A DNA stretch of 64,000 nt, from the NCBI GenBank assembly GCA_018398585.1, contig JAGTTD010000001.1, positions 17,315,750 through 17,379,749 of the forward strand, written 5' to 3'. This DNA comes from Simmondsia chinensis. Taxonomy: Eukaryota; Streptophyta; Magnoliopsida; Caryophyllales; Simmondsiaceae. Below, one piece after another: positions 46,468 to 58,690 of the stretch. Every line of letters starts with the position of its first letter. The first letter of the stretch is position 1. The notes beneath the pieces are model-generated. The model worked only from the letters and a program-made list of their open reading frames with translations, made no database searches and was not told the origin of the DNA. A program made the translations under genes and the position numbers.

Positions 46468-46872
46468 TTTATGTAACGGCCGGGATTTGGACGTCTCCCC
46501 CACATCGTCATACGTACCGGGATTTGGCGGTCACCCTCGCGTACACTTACACAACTTGTATAAATCAATATATTTCAAATCACATATTTAAACATCAAAT
46601 CAACGTATAAATCAGCATAATTCAACTTATGGGAGTATAAACCACACAGTCAAATAACACATATGCCCAATCCTATTTAACAAACAAATAAACCATTCAA
46701 AATATAATATCATATATCAAATCATGTAAAGCAATCTTTATAATTCACAACAAGTAGGGGAAGTGGTATACTTACCTTCACTATCTTCTAACTTGATATC
46801 CAAATCTCTATTACGAATTAGCTTTAAAAACCTATCAAGGGTGTAGAATCTAATTGACAATTGGCTATTGAA

Positions 46873-46874
<2 letters not shown>

Positions 46875-46906
<32 letters not shown>
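46875..46906. repeat. (AG)n microsatellite, second J LTR
   Basis: 16 AG units. Confidence 0.95.
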
Positions 46907-46910
<4 letters not shown>

Positions 46911-47409
46911 GATTGGAAGAGGGGAAAGAGAGAGAATCGATTGGAAGAGGGGGGAAACAGAGGAGAAAACTAGGGTTTAAACCCTTCTCCTCTTCTATAT
47001 ATATAAATTTTTAAACCTAATGTTACTATTGGGCCCTTCCAGATTGAACCTATTACTTTATTTATTTTTAGCCTAGTTTAAACAATAGTAAATTCTAATC
47101 GTATTATAATACCTACCCAATTTATTTAGACCAGGTTTCACATATTATAATGCCTAACCCAAATTTATATCTCGGGTTTCACATATTATGATACCTAGTC
47201 AAATGTAATTAGACTGGGTTTCACATATTATAATCCCCGACCCAATTTAAGTGAACCGGGTTTTATATATCCTAACACCTAGTCTAATTGAATTAGCTAG
47301 GGTATTACAAGTACCACTACCCCATTTCGAAAGCAAATTTTCTCGTTTTTTAAGATTATAAACGATATGTTTTACTTAATTTTAAAGTGAATTTTAAATA
47401 TCCAAATGA

Positions 47410-47700
47410 GGTCGCTTGAATAATTGAAACAGCTAGGTATCATAAACCCATCGGAGTTCTTGAATAATTGGATCCGTTAGGTTCCGAGGAATCGAAAGAG
47501 TGAATTTAACTATATGGAATCCGGTAGACTTCATGGACCCAAAGGGGTCCATTAAAATAATTAGATTTGTTAGATTCCGAGGATCCAAAAGGGTCCAAAA
47601 TATGCATGGTTGAAATTGTTAAGTTTTATGCTTTCAAAAGAGTGCATTTAAAGAATTAGAACTGTTAGGTTCTGAGGACCCAAAAGAATCTAAATTTAGC
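47410..47700. repeat. Degenerate direct repeats
   Basis: Units contain GAATAATTGGATCCGTTAGG or GAATTAGAACTGTTAGG, then TTCCGAGGACCCAAAAGGGTCC-like sequence. They recur at irregular spacing near 47460, 47560 and 47655. No ORF. Confidence 0.6.
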
Positions 47701-48059
47701 ACAACGGATTTTTTTTTTAGTTTCGCCATAGGTATGACAATTTTATGTCAAATTTACTCAACTTACGTCTTTTAGTTTCCATTGTAGATAAATTTATTTA
47801 ACTCAACTGAGATCTTGTAAGTTCCTTTGAGATTACAACATTTTTCAAAAATCGAATTCATCCAACTTGGATCTTTTGGATTCCGTCATGGATAAAGTAT
47901 TTTCATAATTAATTTCACCCACACAAATCTTTTTAATTTCTTTGTCAATGAAGTACCAATTTAGAGATGGAAAAGCGAGAAGATAATAGAGGAAACAATG
48001 GAAAAGAGAATTTATGTACCAAAGTACCAATAATTTTTGGTTTCTTACTGATATGCCTT
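47701..48059. other. Non-coding AT-rich spacer
   Basis: Weak direct repeats of TTTAGTTTCC..GTAGATAAA-like sequence; no gene seen. Confidence 0.5.
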
Positions 48060-49541
48060 ATATTTATATATATTAATCGTCATTCATGCGTCATATTCGG
48101 CTTTTGCATGTGTGTTTTATTATAATCTAGGTACATTTAGGCCTGGAGTGTAATAAAGCAAACAAAGGTTGAAAAGTAGCAGAATCAAGCATAATTTAGA
48201 CATATTCGAAGACTACTCTAAGAAACTCGACCAAGTGTGCAAACGAAGGACCAATTGGATCGTAATTTAGTAAATCATTTAAGCTTCAAAGAGTTTTGAA
48301 TACTAAACGACCAATCAACACGAAGCACCGATCCGTTAGCAGCCCGCAACAAGTGGGGGTCTATAGTAGGGCTGCCGATCAATCGAGAAACAGGGCCAAT
48401 CAGTTGGTCCAGCACACCAACGATATTTGGTCAATCGCAAGTTGGTCATTAACGACCAATTGCGCCGCATTGGTATTCTTTTCGTGCGCTGCGAGTGTAA
48501 ATAGAAAGGAAAAGACCCAATTTTTGGAATCTTTTGCCAAGTCTCCTATCAGCCTCTCCTTCCCAAAGCCGCTATGAGATCCAAGAGTTCTCAAACATTG
48601 AAGCACCGATGGTCAGAGTGCTGGGGGAATCAAAGCAAGGATCAACATTAACGTCAATTGAGGGAGTCTTCTAGTCCTTAGTTCTAGTAAGTATTGTTTT
48701 CTCTTTTGGATTTCATGATGTTCATAACTCTCATGGAGGTGTAGACTTTTAGTTTAGGGATGAAGAATGGATAGCCATCTATACCCCAGATTTATATTAT
48801 ATATTCGACAATGGTTTTCTTATGTTATTTAGACACTCCTGTGGGAAGTTTATGATTGTCGTTTGGTTTTCTTTGTGTATACTTGTGGCCATGTTTGGAT
48901 GTTCTAGTTATTAGCGTTTGTGTACGAGCTTGTAACCTAGGCCATAACACAACTAGTGTTCACATGTGGTTAGTATTGAGGTTATACCCGACCCTGAACA
49001 CAATCTTTTATACAAATTAATACCTAATAAGGAGTGACAATGGAATTTGCCAATGCTATTGAGATAATCCACACTACACCTTGGGTGGTAAGATGGGTTA
49101 TGCCTTTGGACTAGTTCATTACCCTGAGCCCTAACGTAAGGACTAATTCAGGTATAATTTTGAATTAGGTGTAAGAAATAAATTAAGTAGTGCTAATGAG
49201 ATAACTTATGCTACATGTAGGGTGATATGATAGGTTATGCCTTTAGACTAGTTCATTACTTTAAGCCCTAGTTTAAACATTAACCCAAGCTTGGTACTTG
49301 TAACCTAAGTCTCCTAAATAATTGTCATAGTAGAATACAATTACTGGATAATCGTTAAACTACCTTAAACAAGCCTCAACTGAATTGACATCCTCAGTAT
49401 AGATTTTATTGATTGCTTTAATTAATTGTCCAAACAATTGACAAAAACCCAAAAATCCAATCACTCATTAATAACGAAATCCGACTTAACACTAATTCCC
49501 TATGGATACTATCAGTATACTCTATTTAGCTATGATCATGT
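48060..49541 (+). other. Athila/Tat-like LTR or leader remnant
   Basis: No ORF is supportable. The end, TAACACTAATTCCCTATGGATACTATCAG followed by a short tail, resembles the CCCTGTGGATACGACCC-type sequence near the end of LTRs of Athila/Tat elements. GGCCTGGAGTGTAATAAAGC near 48150 would fit an early LTR part. L inserted at its right edge. Confidence 0.35.
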
Positions 49542-51828
49542 TGTTAGGAACAGTGTCCTGAAATCCAGATTTATTCTGGATATATTATTTTAGTTAATAA
49601 ATAAAATTGAAGTTCCAGTCGTTTCCTAGTTAAATTTGTGTATGTGAGCATTTATACTGCATGTGATTTGCATTAGGGAGACATCCATGAGATGGGCGTA
49701 GTCCTCAAACTGCAATTTATAGGTTTGTTGTAAGTGGTTTAAGAGATTAAGCCATAGATAGACTTGGAACAGATGATATGGATTGTTGTTTGAAAGACTC
49801 ATAGTCGAAGACAAGTCTGGACCACTTGTATGTTAAGACTGTAACGTGACATTTCAGATAACTTGTCTCGGTCATGTGGATGGAGATCCAAAAGTGTTAG
49901 GTTAGTGTGTTTGACACACTAAGTTGGACCATGTGGGTTACTTATTTTGAGACTATTATCGGAGATGAGTGATTCATGTTGCACTATTTGAACGACGACT
50001 CTAAATCCTGAGGGTATTCTGGACTTGTGCATGGAGCGTTAGTTACTTTGGTGTCCTATAAGTAAGGTCTAAACAGATGACTGAAATCCCACGTACACTG
50101 GATAGTGGGTTCAAGTGTGACAAGGATCAGGTATTCAATAGGGAATCTACAGTCTCTTATGAGATATAGATGTCCCCTTAAGTTGATTCGCAAATAATTG
50201 AATAGTTCGGAAACTTTGGCCAAAATATTCCAAGTGTTTGACATTTGGAATTTATACTGTGAATATGTTCAAGTATAAATGAATTATTCAGTGAAGGGCG
50301 AGTCGGTAACTAATGGACAAACTGTGAGAAGGACAATGGTAGTGGTAATATTTATCCTTTGTCATGGACATCTAGTTAAGGGGTTGTTGTCATCAATACA
50401 GTCTATTTGGGAAATATCAAATAAATAATTTAAGTCTGGAGTGCAGTGAGATTTATTTAGTGGAATTAAGTCTCATTAAATGGTAATAAAATTAAGATCA
50501 TGAGATGGTTTAATTTTACCCATTTGGAGCTGGATTTAAATAATCCTTGAGGTCCCTACTCAAGCCTCTATATTTTATTGCCATTGGAAAAATGTTAAAG
50601 AATTAATGAGATGAATTATTTAACTATAAGATGGGTAAATTAATTTTGCCAAACATTATTTATGTGACGAATAAAAGTTAAAATTTATAAAATCAAATAA
50701 TTTTGAAAATTAAAGTTTATAAGATGAATTTTTACATGCAGGAAACAAAGCAAAAAAAAAAAAAAAAAAAAAATTTCACGTCTAAGCAGCTCTTTATCCG
50801 TGTACTTCCCTGGCAGCCAATTAGCACGTGACACGTGTCGCGCGCTGGGTTGCCCAGGGGGGTTATTCACGTGCCACGGTGTAGACCAATAGGCGTGCGA
50901 CACGTGGCACGCGATTTGAATTGAAAAATCCCGTGATTTTGACCATTGTTGAAATGCTGTGTTTTGAGTCGCTTTATGAATGAAACGCTGCGTTTTGTAT
51001 TAAAACATCAATTATTTTGTACGCATCCCACATCGAATTTTTGTTATTTTTTCACTCCGGTATATTCCTATAAATAGAGGGGCTTATTTCGAAGTTTGGC
51101 ATCGAAGTTGAAATATTTCTTTAAGGTTTCTAGAATTGCTTCGGAGATCTAATTGAAGAGAAAAATTTCCGTTAAAATTTTTCTTTCCTCAGTTTAATAT
51201 TTTTTGGAGCCCACCCTCTGGGCAGTTCGAGGTCATTGCGTAGAAGGTCTCGGGGTCTCGATTTTGAAGAATATTATTGTCTTTCCGTTTTTCTTTTATT
51301 AGAGCAATTTCGGGTATGTCTTTTCTTTCCTTCTTTTCAGATTCCGCTTTTCTATTTATTCACAGTATTTGTTATTATACTTGTTTAAGTTTATGTATTG
51401 TTATGAATGTATCGGAGTAAAAGGCGTGGAGATCTAAATTAATAATTTAGATATGTTGATTTAAATTATGAATTTAAGTCAGTAGATTTAAAACTAGAAA
51501 TTTTAAATCAACCTTAGGTTTAGAATTATGAATTCCAAACCCGTTCCGCTGCGTTAACTTAATAAACTTTAGGGAGAATTTTTGAAATTCATCCCAACAA
51601 CCGGTATTAGGGCAAAGGGTTTATAGAGATAAACCTATTCTCGGGAACTCTCGCACGTGAGGTGTCACGAAGCGTGACTCTCTGACCGGGGGCTTAGGTA
51701 GAGAGAAGAGTCTCCTACTCTAAGTGCTCTAATAGGTGCCTATTGTTGTGACCATAGTTGAGAACTGTGAACCCAATAGTCGGCAACAGAGTTTATTTTT
51801 CGAAAAATAATTTATGTTTTATCCAACA
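49542..51828 (+). repeat. Element L 5' LTR
   Basis: 2287 bp, with TATA box TATAAATA at 51069-51076, an A22 tract at 50752 and CACGTGACACGTGTCGCG-like G-box repeats near 50826-50905. It matches the reverse solo LTR at 24825-27003. Confidence 0.9.
50826..50905. promoter_or_regulatory. G-box/ACGTG cluster in L LTR
   Basis: CACGTGACACGTGTCG, TTCACGTGCC and GACACGTGGC lie within 80 bp, about 160-240 bp upstream of the TATA box. CACGTG is the G-box core bound by bZIP and bHLH factors; the ACACGTGGC form is ABA-responsive in many plant promoters. Confidence 0.5.
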
Positions 51829-51959
51829 ATTGGTATCACAGCTAGCTTCTGATTACATTCATAATATACATGACTAGGGATAATAATATCGAAATAAATT
51901 GATTTACGATTTAACAAAATATAGATTTTATTAAGAGGGAAAGTTAGCTTAATTTGACA

Positions 51960-52250
51960 GTCCGATTTAAATTGTTTAAATCAATAAAGAATCAATAATT
52001 AATTGAGATGGTTGTTTGTATTTGTGATTTAAATTGTTTGAATTATTAAAGTAATTAATTGTTAATTAGATTATTTTAAAGTAACGATTTAAATTTTCTA
52101 AATCAATCAAAAGAGTTAATAGTTAACTAGGTTATTTAAAGTATCGATTTAAATTGTTTAAATTGGTTAAAAGATTTAATAGTTAACTAGATTGTTTATA
52201 GTAACGATTTAAATTGTTTAAATCGTTAATGAATTAATCGTTAATTCGGA
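51960..52250. repeat. Tandem repeat in L leader
   Basis: About five units of 58-62 bp carry CGATTTAAATTGTTTAAATC followed by a TTAATAGTTAACTAG-like segment. Each unit contains self-complementary TTTAAAT cores. Confidence 0.85.
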
Positions 52251-52379
52251 ACAACCCATAAATTTGCGATTATGTTGTTCGTATAATGAGATTGTACGTT
52301 CTCAATCATGATTTACGAAATCGGACAAAATTGATCTATTGAGATTAGATTCAATTAATTTTTATAAAATTGGATGAAT

Positions 52380-52695
52380 TGTTCTGATTCCTATCGGTGG
52401 GGTATGTAAAAGATTGTAATTAGCGTAAGTCATGATGTAATGAGTAGCATTAGCCTTGGTGAGTCATGTAATAAGTGAGGTTTAGTTTTGGTGGCTTGTA
52501 TTGGCACCAAAGGTCTTGTTAGTCGGTTTAGGCTTGCTACTTGAAATGTATCTTGATCTAGTATAAGTAGTTGCTCAAGTGTAAGGTTGAGGCATTCAAT
52601 CAAATATACAAACAATATCTCTTTGAGATATTTCTCTCTTTCTCATCTTACTTTCTCTATTACCTCATCTCCCTTCACTTCTCTTCTCATCTAAA
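52380..52695 (+). repeat. Element M 5' LTR, first part
   Basis: TGTTCTGATTCC onward, TATAAG at 52562-52567, and TTGGCACCAA at 52501 where the 3' copy has TTGGCGCCAA. Cut by N at CTAAA. Confidence 0.9.
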
Positions 52696-53152
52696 TGTTA
52701 AGGTTTCAAAGATTTCTCTTGAGCCTTAATCTTGGTTGGGATAGAGAGAGTATGAGATAAGAAGAGAATATAGAATTTAGATGAGATAAAAAGGGAAAGG
52801 AGATGAGAAGTAAAGAGAAATATCAAAAGATATCAATTCATTCATCAAAGTTATGAGATTACAAACTAGAACCTCCTATTTATACTACTTACATAATATG
52901 AGCTATTACATTGCATCTAACCCATGCTATAACCGCAAACCACCTACTTAGCCGCCACTATTGACTGGCATTGACCACCTAAGCTCTAGACTTCACTTAT
53001 TACATGACTTAACCAAAGCTTAAGCTACTAATTACATCAAGACTTATTCTAATTACAATACCAACTAGCTAATACAACTCAATCGGCTAGATTCCACGCC
53101 TTATTACATTTATACTCTATTTCATATGCCCTCTATTATGAGAATCATAACA
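52696..53152 (-). repeat. Element N 3' LTR
   Basis: 457 bp, TGTTAAGGTTTC to GAATCATAACA. Reverse TATA box at 52877-52884. It carries about 20 bp absent from the other copy near 52940. Confidence 0.93.
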
Positions 53153-53170
53153 TTACTCCCTCTTTTAAAA

Positions 53171-53190
53171 GATTCTTGTCCCCAAGAATC
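53171..53190 (-). promoter_or_regulatory. Pre-tract hairpin, G-C variant (N)
   Basis: GATTCTTG/CAAGAATC 8-bp stem with GGGA loop on the minus strand. The outer pair is G-C where C, E, F, H and K have C-G. Confidence 0.68.
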
Positions 53191-53313
53191 AAGAAAAGAG
53201 TTGAAGCTTGAAGAACAAGTGGCACAATAGGAAACATGAGCTAAACATGAAGCAAATTGGTTGTAGGGCTGCAACTACAAAAATGCACCATCTATGAACA
53301 CATATAATGCAGA

Positions 53314-55107
53314 TCAGGACCGAATTGCACTGCAATTGAACTTGCTGAAATTTGTGCAGCTAAAGAGCATCTGGGTGCTGAAGTTATTACACTGGAAATT
53401 GCTGAAATGTGTTGCCATTGGAACGAACCAATTGAGGAAGTAACTCTGAAACGCAGCAAGTACATGAGGATGGCATCTTGTCTTGATACAATGCTTGCGT
53501 TTGAAAGTATAATATTCTTCAGGAGGTCTACAGCGATCAAACCAAACATCACAACCCCTCATGAAGCCGTTAACATGGCCCAAACTTTTATCTTGCTGCT
53601 GAGATTCACAAAATGCTGCAACCATTCTGTCATCTTGCTGGTCAAATGATGCATAATAGAGTTTAAATTTCATCAAACCCATACAACTGCACATAAAGTT
53701 CTTAAGCATCTTAGGAGGCCTTCCAAACTCAAACCAAGAGAACCAAGCATCCAATTCTGCTTGTAAACATTCCCTAATGCAGCTCCAACAGGCCAATTTC
53801 TTGATTATGGAAACAAAACACATTGAAATCTAATAAGAGTGCAGCTGCCAATCTTTCATCTTGGATTTTATCCAAAATTTGTATTGCTTAAACATCCATT
53901 TATAATACGATCTCAGACCAAACTCAGCCAATTCTTGATTGCTTCTCAATTGCATATAATTTTCTGCAGAATCCAATAATTCAGTAATACTAACCCGATG
54001 CAAATCATATTGACAGATTTCAGCTCGTTTCTTGTTCAAATGGAGGCTCATTGATGTGAACAAGTTATTACACCTTCCCAAAATCATGATAGCACCAATC
54101 ACATTCCCATGGAGCTTCTCATTTATAGCTGTCAATGGGAGAATTGGAGCTCTTTCAGAATTTACAACATTGTCAACAGCGTGTGCTTTAATGGCTTGAA
54201 CCATGATTGAAAGCTTGTAGGATCTGAAATTTTTAGCCTCTTCTTCCCAAACTCTTGCATTGAACACACAAATTCGGAGTTCATAAACCATTGTTGAATG
54301 CCAATTGCACAATGTCATAACTTGAACACCCAAAACATTCCAAACGACACTTCCAATGCTACAGCTCACCCTTTGTGATCTGAACACCAGATTTCTTGGT
54401 TCCCAACGCTTAACCAACCACCAATCTTGCCTCAAATGACCAAGATTTGCTTTATTATCAACCAACACAAGCATAAGTAACAGATATAACAAGTGGAGAC
54501 ACCAACCAAGCTCTTGAATGGCTGAAAACTTCTTCAAACACAGAGTTGTTCTGTCCAGAGCTTCCTTGCTGATTTTAACTCTGATTTTAGCTGAAGGTCT
54601 CCTCAAACTTACATTGATCCTTTCCATACAAATATAAAGGAAATATTGAAGCTCGTGCAAATGATTTTTCCACTCAAAACAATCACAACAAATCACCCCA
54701 AACATGTTCAGGATCTGCACCATATCAGCACCAATCAATTGCAGTTGATCCCAATTGTCAAATGCTATAACCTCTATCCTTACTTGGCTTCGTGCACCAG
54801 TTGTACTTATTTTGAGGTGCACAGCATTCTCTTTCAGCATATTACAGCATTTAAACACATCCAACAACTCAATTGCTTGCATAGGAATCAAGCTTTGTTT
54901 GCTGTGAACCTTGAAACGCACTCTCGCAGCTCGAGTGCTTCTTTTCAGCAAAATTTCGACTCCTCTTAGCTTCATATAGTCTTGAGAATCTTGTTCCGGA
55001 TCAGGAGGCAACTTATCATAAGAACTTGCACTTGGATAAGTCATAACTCCACTCACATAAAGGAATAAATCATCCCGAACTTGCCGATCGGCACGCCGAC
55101 AGTGCAT
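53314..55107 (-). pseudogene. Element N ORF, second part (HCR, LPPDP, hydrophobic, GRPP modules)
   Basis: About 598 codons in one frame with a single stop near 53827. Order: VMHCRRADRQVRDD; SGVMTYPSASSYDKLPPDPE; RVRFKVHSKQSLIPMQAIEL; NMFGVICCDCFEWKNHLHEL; a strongly hydrophobic stretch LHLLYLLLMLVLV (likely membrane-spanning); a long region unlike F; AWFSWFEFGRPPKMLKNF; and GCDVWFDRCRPPEEYY. The LPPDP, NMFGVICC and GRPP parts match F, and the LPPDP part matches M. Function unknown. A frameshift separates it from the first part. Confidence 0.75.
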
Positions 55108-55219
55108 TACAGCCTCGACTACATTTGTAATCTTTCGCCCAACACAAGAGGCCTTTCAAAGCATCCCAGATGATGTTGTTCTGGTCCCGAGTTAACACTC
55201 GAGCATGCCCAAAAGTGAA

Positions 55220-56092
55220 CTAAGGCACACCCTGCTCTGTATTTGATGACACTGCAGCAGCAACAATTGATTTTCTAACAGAATGACATTGCTCAGAAAA
55301 GTAAGTGCTTCGATTCTGCATATAAGCTTGCCATGGAATTTCACTTAATTGATTTGAAGATGTATTCAGTGATATTTCAGCAGTAACATCAAATTTTTCA
55401 GCAGAATGCTTCGTGTCTGCATAGTTCTCTGCTTGATTGCTTGCAACGACTTCATAGTAACCCGCTTGAAGCATCGAATCATCCTTTGGAGACCATGACT
55501 CAATCATGGACTTGTCATGCCTCAATTTCTGCTTAGTAAACGTCTTTTCACCCCAAAAATCTTTCAATGTACCGTTAAGATGATTCCTCTTCACTTTACT
55601 CTTGGCATTCTTTAACATTCCTTTGACATGGAAATCGTATTCCCATTCCAGATGCATGTCATATTGTGCCTCAACAGCAGCAAGATACTCTAACTCTAGC
55701 AAAGAGTCTTCATAAGGATCATCTTGTTCTAACTCAGGTTCTTCTAGCTTATGTTCATCAATTTCGGCATTATCGTACACTAGTTTATCTCCAATGGCAA
55801 CGGATTCCACTCTCTCTTTCCATTCAACACGGAACTCCCGTTGTCTAACGCTATCCAATAGCTCCGGAAACTCATTTGCATCAAGAACATCAGCACTATC
55901 AATACTGATGTTTGGATAAGCTAAACAACGCTGAATCATACATTGCTGCGTCTTTTCTTTCCATTCCTATGTCCTCTTCAGCTCATATTCTTGCTTTTTC
56001 TGCCGAATTTCCTCACGTTCTTGTGCCCCGTCTTGCCTTAATTTCTCAAAAATCTCACTCAACTCTAATTGAAAAGAGTTGATATCAACCAT
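55220..56092 (-). pseudogene. Element N ORF, first part (acidic module)
   Basis: It starts MVDINSFQLELSEIFEKLR, which matches the start in C. A stop lies at about 55967. Then come VLDANEFPELLDSVRQREFR, an acidic stretch with DDPYEDSLLELEYL, EWEYDFHVKGMLKNAKSKVK and LKDFWGEKTFTKQK, then MIESWSPKDDSMLQAGYYEV. The last is shared with F (MIESWSSKDDSMLQVDHYEV) but not with C. About 290 codons. No known domain recognised. Confidence 0.77.
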
Positions 56093-57153
56093 GTTTGCAA
56101 TGACAACAAGCTTTGATCCGGAACAGCTCAGTTCGCAGGATACAAGTTCAAAAATCGCAGAAATGTGAAACTTGTTTCGCAACTCTTCAGCAATCGATTG
56201 CTTAATGAAGTTCTACTCCTTCATTCGTACAACAAACCCTTGCTATTGGTTCCACGATCGTCACTGATTATAGACCCTAAATTGCAGAGTTCGCGAACAA
56301 ACCCTAAGTTCGAACGATTTCTAACAGAGATGCTATCTTCAATAATTCAGACTAAGAATCTGAAATTGGTTCGATTATTATATGTAATGATGATTTAAAC
56401 ACACGATACACAACAAGCTTCGAGGACAATAGCGGATTTCAACACCTTCGGTGCTAAGTTCGTTGTCAGAATTTCACCTTCGTTGTCAGAATTTCGCCTA
56501 AGTAAATCTTGACTCAATAACATATAATTCTTAAGAATTCCACGCTAATTATGATGAATTCACATCACTCCTATGCTTATCAACACAATTTCATCACAAT
56601 CCAGCAACAACAAGCAGATTCGGATCGAGAGTGATCAGATAGTTCAGAAAACCATTACCTCAACCTCAGATACTAAATTGTAGAATTTTAATTAACCTCA
56701 AATCAGCTTGTTTCTGATCTTTTGATGATGGTCAAGGGCAATGTGGATCAATTATCTCACCTTTAACTTCTTCTCGACAGATTAATTGAATGTTTCATCT
56801 AGACCAGTTAGCTCAACTTCAACAGTTGAAATTTTGATTGATTCAACTAAATTCCCTATGAATCAACTTTAATGCTAAATGTAATCAACAATATTGATCA
56901 ATTATACTTTCCTCAATAAAATTCAATCGATTTAATCCCAACCGAAAGCAACTCCCAGGCACTTCCTGATCAATACAGCAGTAAACGCCAGAAATATATT
57001 CAAAATGCAGAATTGAATTCCTCAATGTAAAAACTGAACTAAATCAGTACCACAACTGTTTTTCTTGATTAATTGCAATACAATTAATCAGATTTTGTAA
57101 TTTTTTCGGATATGAGCTTGATTTGGAAGCCAAATCAAGGCTCTGATACCAAT

Positions 57154-57591
57154 TTTTAAGGTTTCAAAGATTTCTCTTGAGCCTTAACTTTGGGTGGGAT
57201 AGAAAGAGTATGAGATGAGAAGAGAATATATGATTTAGATGAGATAAGAAGGGAAAGGAGATGAGAAGTAGAGAGAAATATCAAAAAATATCAATTCATT
57301 CATCAAAGTTATGAGATTAAAAACTAGAACCTCCTATTTATACTACTTACATGATATGAGCTATTACAATGCATCTAACCCATGCTATAACCGCCACTAT
57401 TGACCGGCATTGACCACCTAAGCTCTAGACTTCACTTATTACATGACTTAACCAAAGCTTAAGGTATTAATTACATCAAGACTTATTCTAATTACAATAC
57501 CAACTAGCTAATACAACTCAATCGGCTAGATTCCACACCTTATTACATTTATACTCTATTTCATAAGCCCCCTATTATGAGAATCATAACA
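57154..57591 (-). repeat. Element N 5' LTR
   Basis: 438 bp beginning TTTTAAGG (TG lost) and ending GAATCATAACA. Reverse TATA box at 57335-57342. Confidence 0.92.
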
Positions 57592-57596
57592 CTAAA

Positions 57597-57655
57597 CTCT
57601 CTTGGATTCTATCCTTCCCTATGTTATGATTTGAGATTATATCTCGATCATAACA
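57597..57655 (+). repeat. Element M 5' LTR, second part
   Basis: This resumes after N and ends GATCATAACA, followed by ATTGGTATCAGAGCC. Confidence 0.9.
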
Positions 57656-58690
57656 ATTGGTATCAGAGCCAAGTCTGGCTTCCAAATCAAACGTGATTTG
57701 ATATCAAATATCCTTGATGTGCATTGCAATTTGGTCAAGAATTTAGTTCTGAATTCTGGTTGTATTGCTTGAGGTTACTATTATATTCATTGTGCTGTGC
57801 GTGTGTGGTTGATTGTGTTAAAGCATAGTTAAATTTTGCTTCAATAAGGATTGAGACATAATTGAATCAAGCTTTCTTGATTCAATTACAAGCCAGCATA
57901 ACTAATTGATTCAGAATTGAGTAGCAACTGCTAGAATTGTACTGCAGAAGCAAAGTAACCTGCTGGATCATCCTTATTGATTAAGAATTTTGCAAGTCGG
58001 CTTGGGAAAGTGCTGCAAACTGTTGAAGTAGGTCAGTTTTGGTCAAAATCAAAAGAATTGGTTTAGCAAACCTTGCAGTTCATGTAAGTGAGGGGAAGGT
58101 ATCAGTTCTTGAACATCTGAATCAATTGAAATAAGAATTACCTTTCCCTATTGTTGAAGTGAGTTGTTGATTGAGCATTGTGAAATTCTTGGTGGAATTG
58201 TGTTGTATGCAAAGTAGGGTATGAGGACTTAGTTGATTTTACTTGCTCAAGGTAGAATTAACAAAGAACTCAGTACAAATTTGTTGAAACCTGTCATCGT
58301 TCTTGAGATTTGTGGTTAGTGGTGTGTTGGTGTTAGTAAATGAAGCTAAGTTTGAGTTGATTCGGATTCATAGTCTGGATTAATCAAGGAATAATTGCAG
58401 TCAGGGCTTCTGGGTTGAAGTTTTCGCTGACCGAAGTTTGAGACTTAGGGTTTTGGTTCGAGTTCTCTCTTATTCCAAGCCCGACAGTTAGGGTTCGTAT
58501 TTGACTATGATTGTTGAGTAGAAATCAAGAGGTGTTGAGTTCAAACAAGAGAGTAGGTTGCAATTAAGCAATCGGTTGTCTTGATAGTGCGAATCCAAGC
58601 CCATATTTCTGTGAATTCGAACTAGAGAGTTGCACAGCTATAGATTGTTGTTATTTCAGTGCTGGGGAGTGATTGTACTTCAGATTAATA

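Larger units (their letters stand above)
39124..47309 (-). mobile_element. Element J: large non-coding LTR element (LARD-like), minus strand
   Basis: LTRs of about 1.66 kb run TGTAACG to ATTACA, with TSD AGTAC at 39119-39123 and 47310-47314. The primer site is at 42550-42562 on the reverse strand (TGGTATCGGAGCC). The internal region of about 1.78 kb has no ORF resembling gag or pol. K and a SINE-like piece are inserted in the right LTR. Subtracting both leaves about 1659 bp, which agrees with the 1666 bp of the left LTR. Confidence 0.92.
45607..47309 (-). repeat. Element J 5' LTR, second part
   Basis: This resumes after K at TCCTACATCATAGTACG and ends GGTATTACA. It contains a SINE-like insertion and an (AG)16 tract. 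Confidence 0.9.
52696..57591 (-). mobile_element. Element N: non-autonomous LTR element with novel ORFs, minus strand
   Basis: LTRs of 457 and 438 bp, TSD CTAAA (52691-52695 and 57592-57596), primer site (reverse, 57139-57151), leader, two long novel reading frames, hairpin (G-C variant) and purine tract AAAAGAGGGAG. It lies in the 5' LTR of M, so it is the youngest layer of the L-M-N nest. No pol is seen. Confidence 0.94.

Noticed and set aside
46371..46568. Minus-strand 65-codon ORF over the SINE-like piece
   Set aside because: It is the antisense shadow of the SINE and J LTR and has no coding signature.
48296..48577. 93-codon ORF in the Athila/Tat-like remnant
   Set aside because: No motif and no relation to nearby coding sequence; likely chance.
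53314..55107. Possible env-like gene in element N
   Set aside because: There is a hydrophobic segment, but no signal peptide, pol context or motif of known env-like ORFs; left as unknown.
57592..57596. CTAAA read as start of another element
   Set aside because: It is the right-hand target-site duplicate of N and the continuing LTR of M.
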